Assembly (NCBI GenBank): GCA_045629045.1
Contig: JAZQQM010000019.1
Coordinates: forward strand, 26,508 to 90,507
Length of the DNA stretch: 64,000 nucleotides
Direction: 5' to 3'
Source of the DNA: JAILLW01 sp045629045
GTDB taxonomy: Bacteria; Bacillota; Clostridia; Lachnospirales; Lachnospiraceae
This document shows, piece after piece, positions 9,052 to 17,097 of the stretch. Under the pieces are notes generated by a model. It made no database searches and had not been told where the DNA came from. It was given only the letters and a program-made list of their open reading frames with translations. Made by a program: the position numbers and the translations under genes. Positions within the stretch are counted from its first letter, which is position 1. Every line of letters begins with the position of its first letter.

Positions 9052-9858
9052 ATGCAGACTTTGATAACCTGTCTTAAGGTTGTTAAAAACTACACAGGGA
9101 TGAAATTATTGTTTGCGCTTACGGCGATTGCCTGGGTATATCTTTTCTTAAAAGAAAAGAATAAAACCCTTAGGGTGATTTTCGTGTATATGCCGCTTGT
9201 TATGCTGCTTGCGGTTATATGTCCGCTGACATATAAGATGTTTGTACTGACACATCTTGATACTGCCATTTACTACAGAATACTGTGGGTTATTCCCATG
9301 GGAATGATTACTGTTTATGCCGCAGTTAAGGCTGCGGGCAAGAGTACCGTAACCCGTATTGTGGGACTTGTTGTTGCGGTGGCATTATTTGTTTTGTGCG
9401 GAAAGTGTATATATCTTTCCGACCATATGTATGAAGCCGAAAATCAATATGCTATCCCTCAGGACCCGATTATGGTGGTTGACAGGATAAGAGAAGATGC
9501 GCCTCAAAGAGAAAGAATTATGGTGCTTGTTCCGAGTGTGTTGACACTGTATGTAAGACAGTATGATGCTAATATAAATATGCCTTACGGTCGCGAAATG
9601 TTTGATATCAATAATGATTATTCCATTCCGATTTTTGAAGAGTTTGAACATGCCGACCCGATTATTATGGAGTCGCTTCTTGAACAGACGCGACTGTTTG
9701 AAGTTGAATATATAGTATTTTATGCCGGAAGTACGACTGACGTAGACCCGACTGAGGCCGGCCTTAAATATGTTGATACAATAGGAAATTATATTATTTA
9801 CAGAGATCCGTTAAGGACCGCAATTGTTGACGAAACGGGTAAGTATTACGAAGAATAG
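9052..9858 (+). CDS. Membrane protein, probable C-terminal half of the preceding GT-C-like protein
   Basis: 268 residues with about four membrane spans in the first 130, then a soluble extracytoplasmic domain of about 130 residues. The segment YYRILWVIPMGMITVYA resembles the late-span motif of DUF6077-type GT-C proteins. The soluble tail (VLVPSVLTLYVRQYDANINM) resembles the C-terminal sensor-like domains of the GT-C proteins upstream. The start has a clear AGGAAGG site at 9039-9045. It is inferred to be a natural or recent split of one longer protein, acting with the preceding gene product. It could instead be an independent small membrane protein. Confidence 0.6.
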   Translation: MQTLITCLKVVKNYTGMKLLFALTAIAWVYLFLKEKNKTLRVIFVYMPLVMLLAVICPLTYKMFVLTHLDTAIYYRILWVIPMGMITVYAAVKAAGKSTVTRIVGLVVAVALFVLCGKCIYLSDHMYEAENQYAIPQDPIMVVDRIREDAPQRERIMVLVPSVLTLYVRQYDANINMPYGREMFDINNDYSIPIFEEFEHADPIIMESLLEQTRLFEVEYIVFYAGSTTDVDPTEAGLKYVDTIGNYIIYRDPLRTAIVDETGKYYEE

Positions 9859-9860
9859 GT

Positions 9861-11300
9861 ATGAGCTTTAATTCATTTTTGTTTTTGCTGGTGTTTACGC
9901 CGATAACATTGTTAATATACTGGATGCTTAAGAAAAAGGGACTTAAGAACGAAGGGATTTGGTTTCTTGTTTTGGCATCCTTATTTTTTTATGGATATAA
10001 GAATATAAGCGGCCTTATTGTGCTTGTTATAAGCCTTGCCGTTAATTATATCGTAACATACCTGCTTCTTAAGGGCGCATCCAAAAAGGCGCTTGTACCG
10101 GGCATAATATTTGACATATTGTTGCTTACGTTCTTTAAATACGGTCCCCTTACGGGAGCATCCTTCTTTGGACTTGTTACGGCTCCGGGAATCAGTTTTT
10201 ATACGTTTTGTGAGATTGCGCTCATAATGGAATGTTATCGGGGAACGGTTAAAGGTCTTTCTTTTAGAGAATACAGTTTCTTAATGGTGTTTTTTCCAAA
10301 GATGATTGAGGGACCGATTGTAAGGCCCGATGAAATTTTGAATCAGGAAACAGGACTTACATATGAGTCCATGAACATCGAAAAAGTATACCGACTCATA
10401 GTATTGTTTACCCTCGGATGCTTTAAGAAGGTAATTATTGCCGATACCTTGGGCGGTGCGGTCGATTACGGATTTACGAATCTTTCGGCTCTTCATACGG
10501 GAGAGGCACTTGTTGTCATGCTTTCATATACTCTGCAGCTGTATTTTGACTTTAGCGGATATTGTGACATGGCAATGGCTATAGCAGGCGCCTTTGGATT
10601 TGAATTACCGCTTAACTTTGAAAGTCCTTACAAAGCAAGAAATATTCTTGAGTTTTGGAAGAGATGGCATATTTCACTGACCACCTTCTTTACGAGATAT
10701 TTGTATATACCCCTCGGAGGTAACAGAAAGGGACGACTAAGAACATATATCAATTTTCTTATTGTATTTTTGGTGAGCGGTTTATGGCACGGCGCCGGAT
10801 GGCAGTTCATTATATGGGGAATGATGCACGGTGTACTTTATTTAATATGCAGGGTAATAGCTGATTCAAACGGTCATAAGGAACTTCTGGGTGGCAAAAT
10901 AGGCAGGGTTATTGCCACTATAGGTACATTCTTGTATGTAAATGTTGCCTGGGTATTCTTCAGAGCTCCTAAAGTGGAAGATGCGCTTCATCTGTTCAGG
11001 GATATGGGTGAGTGCTGGTTCCCAAGGTTCAACTACGGACTTGCCAAGTGCTTCAATATCGATGAACTGTGGTATTTGCTTAAGATTCTTCATTTAGACG
11101 GATTTAACAACAGTATATATATTTTAATGTTCCTTATTCTTGCGGTGCTGCTGCTTATTGTATTTGCAGCGCCTACGGCGGTTGAGTTTGCGAAGAAGTG
11201 TCGCATTAATTGGGGAACCACAATACTTATTACGATTTTATTTATCTGGTGCATCCTTTCTTTCGAAGGAGTTGCCACTTACCTTTATGTGAATTTTTAA
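9861..11300 (+). CDS. MBOAT family O-acyltransferase (AlgI/PatA-like)
   Basis: 479 residues with about eleven membrane spans. It is typical of membrane-bound O-acyltransferases that pass acyl groups across the membrane to secreted polysaccharides. It contains PGISFYTF in the middle, ISLTTFFTRYLYIPLGG, and GLWHGAGW with the presumed catalytic H310. Length matches the AlgI/PatA/DltB family. The start lies 2 bases after the previous stop. The next gene is an SGNH-type partner, the usual companion that completes transfer outside the cell. The two are separated by a 320-bp palindromic element beginning immediately after this stop codon. Confidence 0.92.
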   Translation: MSFNSFLFLLVFTPITLLIYWMLKKKGLKNEGIWFLVLASLFFYGYKNISGLIVLVISLAVNYIVTYLLLKGASKKALVPGIIFDILLLTFFKYGPLTGASFFGLVTAPGISFYTFCEIALIMECYRGTVKGLSFREYSFLMVFFPKMIEGPIVRPDEILNQETGLTYESMNIEKVYRLIVLFTLGCFKKVIIADTLGGAVDYGFTNLSALHTGEALVVMLSYTLQLYFDFSGYCDMAMAIAGAFGFELPLNFESPYKARNILEFWKRWHISLTTFFTRYLYIPLGGNRKGRLRTYINFLIVFLVSGLWHGAGWQFIIWGMMHGVLYLICRVIADSNGHKELLGGKIGRVIATIGTFLYVNVAWVFFRAPKVEDALHLFRDMGECWFPRFNYGLAKCFNIDELWYLLKILHLDGFNNSIYILMFLILAVLLLIVFAAPTAVEFAKKCRINWGTTILITILFIWCILSFEGVATYLYVNF

Positions 11301-11301
11301 A

Positions 11302-11621
11302 TGTGACAGTGGGGACGGTTCTTTTTGTCACATTTTGGTCTTAATATATCGTGGAAATATGATTATTCCGCTATTTTTAAGTACGTTCTCTAGTATTTCT
11401 AAGTGTTGCAATTCGACCGATATGGTCAATGGTACGGCACCGAACTATTCGCCCTCCATGGCTCAGTTAGTTCTTGCCCCTGCATCCTGCATGGGCATGC
11501 CTGATAGAAGGCAACACTAAGAAATACACGAGAACTTCCTAAATAAAAATACCGGAATAATCATATTCCCACTGTTAATTAATTTAAAAATGTGACAAAA
11601 AGAACCGTCCCCACTGTCACA
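11302..11621. repeat. 320-bp imperfect palindrome with perfect 35-bp terminal inverted repeats (MITE-like)
   Basis: Bases 11302-11336 and 11587-11621 are perfect 35-bp inverted repeats containing GGGGACGGTTCTTTTTGTCA. Each end also has an internal GTGAC...GTCAC pair. The inner arms match too: the left arm contains GGAAATATGATTATTCCG and the right arm reads GGGAATATGATTATTCCG in reverse complement. Similarity continues, with gaps, to a centre at CCATGG (11456-11461). The whole unit could fold into one long hairpin as RNA or single-stranded DNA. No transposase gene is present. It fills the 334-base gap between the MBOAT gene and its SGNH partner. A third, single end lies at 17029. Confidence 0.9.
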
Positions 11622-11634
11622 CAGGAGAGCGAAG

Positions 11635-12714
11635 ATGGAAAAGAAAAAGATTCGCAACTACATATTGTTTATGGGAGCGTCTGTGCTGGCAGTGTGTGTG
11701 CTGGCGGGTGCATTGGTGTATTATGTGGATCCTTTTTTTCACTATCATGCACCGATTGAGGGATTCGCGTATGTTGTTGACAATCAGCTTACGCAAAACC
11801 CCGGAATGGCTCAGCACATGGAGTATGATTCCGTAATTTTAGGTTCTTCCATGACCGTCAATTTTGAGACGGACTGGTTTGGGGAACTTATGGATTTAAA
11901 CACCCTGAAGCTTAGCTATTCTTCGGCATATCCCAAGGATATTTCCAATATACTTGCAAAGATATACGAGCCCTATGATGACGGCAGAGCCAAAGATATA
12001 AAGGCCGTATTCCTGGGACTTGATATTATTACATATTCGGGGGATATTAACGAAACGAAATATCCTTTGCCGGAGTATTTGTATGATAAGAATCCGATAA
12101 ATGATATTAATTATCTGCTTAACAAGGATGTGCTTCTTAATTATGTGCTTCGTCCCATAGCAGATCCGGAACCCACCAATCTGTCCCATGTTTATGCCAG
12201 CTGGTGGACCGAAGATTACTACAACGAAGAGTGGGTGCTGCGTAATCATGAGTCACCTGCCGAACGCGAGGAGGCACTGCCGGAACATGCCTTTGACGAA
12301 GGAATAATTAACAATCTTACATGCAATATTATTCCCTATATTAAGGCACATCCCGAGACGGAATTTAATATCTTTTTCCCTCCGTACAGTATTCTGTTCT
12401 GGGATGATGTGTTAATTGACAACCGACTTGAGGCAACGCTCAATGCATACAGAATTGTGGAACTTACCCTAAGAGAGTATGAGAACGTTAATATGTATTT
12501 CTTCCCGGCGGACAAAGATATAATTACAGACCTTAATAACTACGCGGATTATTCACATTACAATCCGAGAATTAACAGATATATGGCTGAGTCTTTCGTA
12601 AACGGCAATGATATTATAGACGGCGATATGGAAAAATATATGGATAGTATGCGTAAGATTATTGAAGAGTACGATTTTGACAAGCTTAATTCAAAACTTA
12701 AGGAATATAAATAA
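11635..12714 (+). CDS. SGNH/GDSL-like acyl transfer partner of the MBOAT protein
   Basis: 359 residues with one N-terminal membrane anchor (about 8-30) and an extracytoplasmic SGNH-like domain. Block I reads ILGSSM (68-73), with S72 as likely nucleophile. The C-terminal DYSH (D305, H308) fits the Asp-x-x-His block. Such proteins (DltD, PatB, AlgJ/X types) work with MBOAT transporters to O-acylate secreted polymers. ATG 11635 has AGGAG at 11623-11627, directly abutting the end of the palindromic element, so the insertion appears not to have destroyed the translation signal. Weak overall conservation makes the precise acyl acceptor unknowable here. Confidence 0.75.
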   Translation: MEKKKIRNYILFMGASVLAVCVLAGALVYYVDPFFHYHAPIEGFAYVVDNQLTQNPGMAQHMEYDSVILGSSMTVNFETDWFGELMDLNTLKLSYSSAYPKDISNILAKIYEPYDDGRAKDIKAVFLGLDIITYSGDINETKYPLPEYLYDKNPINDINYLLNKDVLLNYVLRPIADPEPTNLSHVYASWWTEDYYNEEWVLRNHESPAEREEALPEHAFDEGIINNLTCNIIPYIKAHPETEFNIFFPPYSILFWDDVLIDNRLEATLNAYRIVELTLREYENVNMYFFPADKDIITDLNNYADYSHYNPRINRYMAESFVNGNDIIDGDMEKYMDSMRKIIEEYDFDKLNSKLKEYK

Positions 12715-12740
12715 TATAGAGATTTAGAAAGGGTTTAGTA

Positions 12741-13136
12741 ATGAAAGAGGCAGGAATTAAAGGCTTTTTGCTGTTGCAGGTATCATTTTTGATATACAGC
12801 TGTTCATCGGTAGTGGCCAAATTTGCATCAGGTAATGAGGTGCTTAGTTTTAAATTTATACTTTTTTACGGACTTGAAGTTGTGATTTTGGGAATATATG
12901 CACTCTTATGGCAGCAGGTTATAAAAAAATATGACCTTTCGATAGCATATGCCAATAAAGCGGTTACTTTAATATGGGCACTGCTTTGGAGCGTGATTTT
13001 GTTTAAAGAAACTCTCAAATGGAATCAGATTGTGGGAGTGTTAATTGTTATTGCAGGCATTTATATGCTTAATACTACCGGTAAGTCTAAAAAAGTATCC
13101 GGTGCGGATGATGGCGAAATTAGGGAGGTGGAATAA
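12741..13136 (+). CDS. Small EamA/SMR-type membrane protein (ArnE/ArnF-like), first of a pair
   Basis: 131 residues with four membrane spans and a short basic/acidic tail. The sequence SIAYANKAVTLIWALLWSVILFKE is typical of one EamA repeat (quoted stretches around residues 74-98). Pairs of such half-size proteins form heterodimeric flippases; ArnE/ArnF move undecaprenyl-phosphate-linked sugars. The stop TAA and the ATG of the next gene overlap by one base. Next to several GT-C enzymes that use polyprenyl-phosphate sugars, a lipid-sugar flippase is the best inference. A drug-efflux SMR role is the alternative. Confidence 0.68.
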   Translation: MKEAGIKGFLLLQVSFLIYSCSSVVAKFASGNEVLSFKFILFYGLEVVILGIYALLWQQVIKKYDLSIAYANKAVTLIWALLWSVILFKETLKWNQIVGVLIVIAGIYMLNTTGKSKKVSGADDGEIREVE

Positions 13137-13477
13137 TGAACTGGTATGTGGTATTACTTATTACTTCTGTTATAATAGCCTCTTTTTCACAAATATTGCT
13201 TAAGAAAGCTGCTGACAAAACCTATCCCAATTGGATTAGGGAATATCTTAATGCCTATGTAATATGCGGATACGGAATGATGTTTATATCTTTGTTCATT
13301 ACGATGGTATCCTATAAAGGCTTCGAAAATTTTGCCGCTGTGCCGCTGCTTGAATCACTGGGATATGTAGTTGTAATGATTCTTAGTTATTTCTTTTTTA
13401 AGGAAAAGATTACACTCCGTAAAGTCTTGGGAATTGCCCTCATACTAGGTGGAATTTTTGTGTATAATATGCTATAA
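13136..13477 (+). CDS. Small EamA/SMR-type membrane protein, second of a pair
   Basis: 113 residues with four membrane spans. IIASFSQILLKKAA near the N-terminus and SYFFFKEKITLRKVLGIALI near the C-terminus are typical of EamA/SMR halves. It starts on the last base of the previous stop (TAATG), so the two proteins should be made in equal amounts. This is the expected arrangement for a heterodimeric flippase such as ArnE-ArnF. Its last codons contain the -10 element used for the next gene. Confidence 0.68.
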   Translation: MNWYVVLLITSVIIASFSQILLKKAADKTYPNWIREYLNAYVICGYGMMFISLFITMVSYKGFENFAAVPLLESLGYVVVMILSYFFFKEKITLRKVLGIALILGGIFVYNML

Positions 13478-13478
13478 T
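13470..13478 (+). promoter_or_regulatory. Extended -10 promoter for the GH25 gene
   Basis: TGCTATAAT fits TGnTATAAT and overlaps the last codons and stop of the upstream gene. No convincing -35 is seen. The expected start is about 30 bases upstream of a good AGGAGTGA ribosome binding site (13503-13510) and the ATG at 13517. Confidence 0.45.
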
Positions 13479-13516
13479 TCTTTGGATTATGTGTAGATTT
13501 TTAGGAGTGAGATTTT

Positions 13517-15925
13517 ATGAAGAAAATGCGTGAGAATCCCCATGCAGAATCAAGGCTGGGAAGAGACCTTGATTTCATAGATTTGGACAGCCGAGACTTT
13601 GAAGATTATGCGGATGACGATTTCGAGGATGATTACGAAGACGACTACGAAGACGACTACGAGGATGACTACGACGATTACGAAGACGAAGAATCTGAGG
13701 ACGATTATTACGACGAAGAAGATGATTATGATGATTACGAGGATGACCGTTATTATACCGATAAGAATGGTTATTCCGTGTATAAATATCAGGAGCCCAA
13801 GGGCGCAGCTGCAATAGGCGATAAAATCGCCGACTTTTTTGCGTCCAGAACCACATCCGACTGGATTATTATAGGTACTGCCGTATTGGCGGCAATACTT
13901 GTTGTGGTGGTGGGTATAGTTTTCCTTGGCGGTAATAAACCCTTGTCAAATATCGATAAGAAGCTTGCTAAGCTTGAGGGCCTGGGCGACAACATGGAAA
14001 ATATAGACATTATCGGTGAAGCAGGTTTACTTGCCATGGCGGATGCCAATAATGCCAGAGAACTTGTGGCAGAAGCTTTGATTGACGATTTGTTTGAAGA
14101 AGAAGGGGAAGAGCCTAAGGAAGAGCCTGAACAAAAAGATAATACGGTTGTTGTTATGAACCTTGTTTCTATTCAGAAGGATTTGAAGATTAAGTTTATT
14201 GACAATGACACGCAAAAGCTTGTTAAGGGCGTTAATTTTGAGGTTCAGATAACAGATCCCTCCGGAAAAAAGTCGTCTCAGACCGATACTGATACCGACG
14301 GTATAATTTATTTGAAAGATATAGCGGGCGGCAAATACAAGGTTGCTCTTACGGGCCCGGAAAATGATAAATACAGTTTTTCTAAAGATAATGTACTTAT
14401 CACGGTCAAGGATCAGATTGAGTATAAAAAGGTCAATGTGGCCGACGAAATCAAGACTGAAAAAGATATCAATGCGGCAGTTGAAGATACGGCCCAAAAG
14501 ACTGAAACGGAATCAACATTAACGGATACCGTTGAATGGGTTGAATCTACAAAAACTACGGTTTCGGAAGGAACGGAAACATTAGAAGAAGTAAGCAGAG
14601 ACAGTATCGCCGATCCCGGCAAGGTGTCTGCTGTTCCGATGAAACTTTTAAGCAAAAAATATACGAATGAGCAAGACCCCGGTAACGAAGGCGAAGGCGG
14701 CAACGGCAATGAGAGCGAAGGCGGCAACGGCAATGAGGGCGAAGGCGGTAACGAAGGTGAAGGCGGCAGCGGCAACGAAGGTGAAGGCGGAAATACCCAG
14801 GAAAATCCTACGGAAACACCCACACCCACCCCTACAGAAACCCCTGTACCTACAGAGACTCCGGCACCTACAGAAACTCCGGCTCCGACACAGACACCGA
14901 CACCAAGTGCTAAGCCTACGGAAACACCTACTTCAACACCTTCGGGAACACCTACGGCTACCCCGACTGGTTCTATTACTCCGACACCGTCCGTTACACC
15001 TACTGTAACGCCGACACCTACTATTTCGCCTGCGGATAAGGCGAAGAATGATACCACATCTACGCTTAAGACTACTAAGGGTGATGTGCTCTATATCAAG
15101 AATGCCGACGGTTCGGTACGTGAAGCCAAATATGCGGATTATTATGTTGAAGGCACTAAGTTCTTTAAGAAGACAAAGAAGGGTGCTACATACAAGTACA
15201 CCGGATGGCAGACCATAGACGGAAGCACCTATTTCTATGACAAGAGCGGAAAGCCTGTTACAGGCGAACAGGTAATTCAGGGTGCCAAGTATAAGTTTGA
15301 TTCAAACGGTAAGCTTGATACCGGTTCGGGAGCCCTCGGAATTGATGTTTCAAAATGGAACGGCAAAGTTGACTGGGAAGCAGTTAAGAATTCCGGCATT
15401 TCTTATGTAATTATACGATGCGGATACAGAGGCTCATCTACCGGAGCACTGGTAGCCGATCCTAATTTTAAATCAAATATTGAAGGCGCTAAGAATGCAG
15501 GCCTCAAGGTTGGTGTTTATTTCTTCTCACAGGCTGTTGATGAAATCGAAGCAGTAGAGGAGGCATCAATGACAATCAGCCTTATTAACAAGTACAGTTT
15601 GGCTTTCCCTGTATTCCTTGATATGGAAAGCGCCGGCGGCAGAGGTGACAGCATAAGCGAAGCTCAAAGAACTGCAGTTGCCAAGGCTTTCTGTCAGACA
15701 ATACAGAATTCAGGATACAGAGCAGGTGTATATTCAAATAAGACCTGGTTTGAATCAAAGATGGATGTTAATGCGCTGTCAGGATATAAATTATGGCTTG
15801 CACAGTATGCTGCCACACCTACATACAATAAAACAAGATATGATATGTGGCAGTACTCTTCTAAGGGTAAGGTAACCGGAATTACCGGAAATGTTGATAT
15901 GAATATTAGTTATCTTGGATACTAA
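13517..15925 (+). CDS. Multidomain membrane-anchored GH25 lysozyme-like surface protein
   Basis: 802 residues. Residues 17-80 are an extreme Asp/Glu/Tyr tract with repeated EDDY, and one membrane span lies at 115-137. A SpaA/Cna-B-like beta domain covers about 215-300. A Gly/Asn/Glu repeat (NEGEGG) and a Thr/Pro linker (TPTETP) cover about 388-505. A short cell-wall-binding-like repeat (GWQTIDGSTYFYD) covers about 560-603. A GH25 muramidase domain fills 606-802, with D610 in GIDVSKWNG and the D702-x-E704 pair in FLDMES. The acidic tract should be cytoplasmic and the enzyme outside. It probably remodels peptidoglycan where the polysaccharide is assembled. Confidence 0.85.
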   Translation: MKKMRENPHAESRLGRDLDFIDLDSRDFEDYADDDFEDDYEDDYEDDYEDDYDDYEDEESEDDYYDEEDDYDDYEDDRYYTDKNGYSVYKYQEPKGAAAIGDKIADFFASRTTSDWIIIGTAVLAAILVVVVGIVFLGGNKPLSNIDKKLAKLEGLGDNMENIDIIGEAGLLAMADANNARELVAEALIDDLFEEEGEEPKEEPEQKDNTVVVMNLVSIQKDLKIKFIDNDTQKLVKGVNFEVQITDPSGKKSSQTDTDTDGIIYLKDIAGGKYKVALTGPENDKYSFSKDNVLITVKDQIEYKKVNVADEIKTEKDINAAVEDTAQKTETESTLTDTVEWVESTKTTVSEGTETLEEVSRDSIADPGKVSAVPMKLLSKKYTNEQDPGNEGEGGNGNESEGGNGNEGEGGNEGEGGSGNEGEGGNTQENPTETPTPTPTETPVPTETPAPTETPAPTQTPTPSAKPTETPTSTPSGTPTATPTGSITPTPSVTPTVTPTPTISPADKAKNDTTSTLKTTKGDVLYIKNADGSVREAKYADYYVEGTKFFKKTKKGATYKYTGWQTIDGSTYFYDKSGKPVTGEQVIQGAKYKFDSNGKLDTGSGALGIDVSKWNGKVDWEAVKNSGISYVIIRCGYRGSSTGALVADPNFKSNIEGAKNAGLKVGVYFFSQAVDEIEAVEEASMTISLINKYSLAFPVFLDMESAGGRGDSISEAQRTAVAKAFCQTIQNSGYRAGVYSNKTWFESKMDVNALSGYKLWLAQYAATPTYNKTRYDMWQYSSKGKVTGITGNVDMNISYLGY

Positions 15926-15950
15926 TAGAAGATAGAAACGAGGTTATTAT

Positions 15951-17033
15951 ATGAAAACTTATTTAGTTACAGGCGGAGCAGGATTTATCGGTTCGAACTT
16001 CATTCATTATATGTTTAACAAATATGGTGATGATATCAGAATCATTAATGTGGATGTACTTACATACGCCGGAAATCTTGAGAATTTAAAGGATATTGAG
16101 AACAAAGAAAACTATACATTTGTTAAAACTGATATATGTGATAAGGATGCTATAGCTGATATCTTTGCTCATAACGACATTGATTATGTGGTACATTTTG
16201 CCGCTGAGTCTCACGTAGACAGATCAATTAAGAATCCTGAAGTATTTGTTCAGACCAATGTGCTTGGAACTGCAGTGATGCTTAACAGCGCCAAAGCAGC
16301 ATGGGAATTGCCTGACGGTTCATTTAAAGAAGGCAAGAAATTCCTCCACGTATCAACAGATGAAGTATACGGAAGCCTTGATGATGATCCGAATGCATAT
16401 TTCTATGAGACAACTCCTTATTCGCCTCATAGCCCTTATTCGGCATCAAAGGCATCTTCGGATATGCTTGTTAAGTCTTATATGGACACATATAAGTTCC
16501 CTGCAAATATTACGAACTGTTCAAATAACTACGGACCTTATCAGTTCCCCGAAAAGCTCATTCCGCTTATTATAAATAATGCGCTTCAGGGTAAGAAACT
16601 GCCTGTATACGGCGACGGTAAGAATGTTCGTGACTGGCTTTACGTAGCAGATCATGCCAAGGCTATTGATATGGTTATCAATAAGGGAAGATTATTCGAA
16701 ACCTATAACGTAGGCGGACATAACGAAAAACAGAACATTGAGATTATCAATATTATTATTGAAACTCTTCAGGAGATGCTTGATGATTCGGATCCCCGTA
16801 AGGCTTTGGTGTCTAAGGATTTGATTACATATGTTGAAGATCGTAAGGGTCATGACAGAAGATACGCAATCGCTCCCGACAAGATTAAATCCGAAATCGG
16901 TTGGGAACCCGAAACAATGTTTAAGGACGGAATAAAGCTCACCATAAAGTGGTTCTTCGAACATGAGGAATGGATGAAGAACGTAACAAGCGGTGATTAT
17001 CAGAAATATTACAGCACCATGTACAATATGTGA
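15951..17033 (+). CDS. rfbB: dTDP-glucose 4,6-dehydratase
   Basis: Converts dTDP-glucose to dTDP-4-keto-6-deoxyglucose, the second step toward dTDP-rhamnose. It is an extended SDR protein of 360 residues. It has NAD-binding TGGAGFIG (7-14), catalytic T136-D137-E138 and Y163-x3-K167 (YSASK). The stop codon TGA (17031-17033) lies inside a copy of the repeat that also ends the palindrome at 11302, so the last residues and stop are set at the repeat boundary. It is followed by rfbA and rfbC. Confidence 0.96.
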   Translation: MKTYLVTGGAGFIGSNFIHYMFNKYGDDIRIINVDVLTYAGNLENLKDIENKENYTFVKTDICDKDAIADIFAHNDIDYVVHFAAESHVDRSIKNPEVFVQTNVLGTAVMLNSAKAAWELPDGSFKEGKKFLHVSTDEVYGSLDDDPNAYFYETTPYSPHSPYSASKASSDMLVKSYMDTYKFPANITNCSNNYGPYQFPEKLIPLIINNALQGKKLPVYGDGKNVRDWLYVADHAKAIDMVINKGRLFETYNVGGHNEKQNIEIINIIIETLQEMLDDSDPRKALVSKDLITYVEDRKGHDRRYAIAPDKIKSEIGWEPETMFKDGIKLTIKWFFEHEEWMKNVTSGDYQKYYSTMYNM

Positions 17034-17070
17034 CAGTAGGGACGGTTCTTTTTGTCACACTTTTTGTCAC
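17029..17070 (+). repeat. Single end of the palindromic element
   Basis: Matches the 35-bp terminal repeat of the element at 11302 with one change (GTAGGG for GTGGGG) over the core GACGGTTCTTTTTGTCAC. The motif TTTTTGTCAC is then repeated once. It overlaps the rfbB stop and lies 28 bases before the rfbA start. No second arm is present, so this is a solitary end or a remnant. Confidence 0.85.
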
Positions 17071-17097
17071 AGTTTAGTATATTGAAAAGGAGATACT

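Noticed and set aside
11335..11520. 61-codon open frame inside the palindromic element
   Set aside because: It has no ribosome binding site, lies wholly within the inverted-repeat arms and resembles nothing known; it is a chance frame.
14680..15030. Regular short repeats considered as a CRISPR-like array
   Set aside because: The repeats are in frame, degenerate, without unique spacers, and encode Gly/Glu and Thr/Pro linkers.
14413..15057. 214-codon antisense frame rich in Val/Gly/Ser
   Set aside because: It is the complement of the Thr/Pro and Gly/Glu repeats of the GH25 gene. Its low-complexity composition is explained by those repeats.
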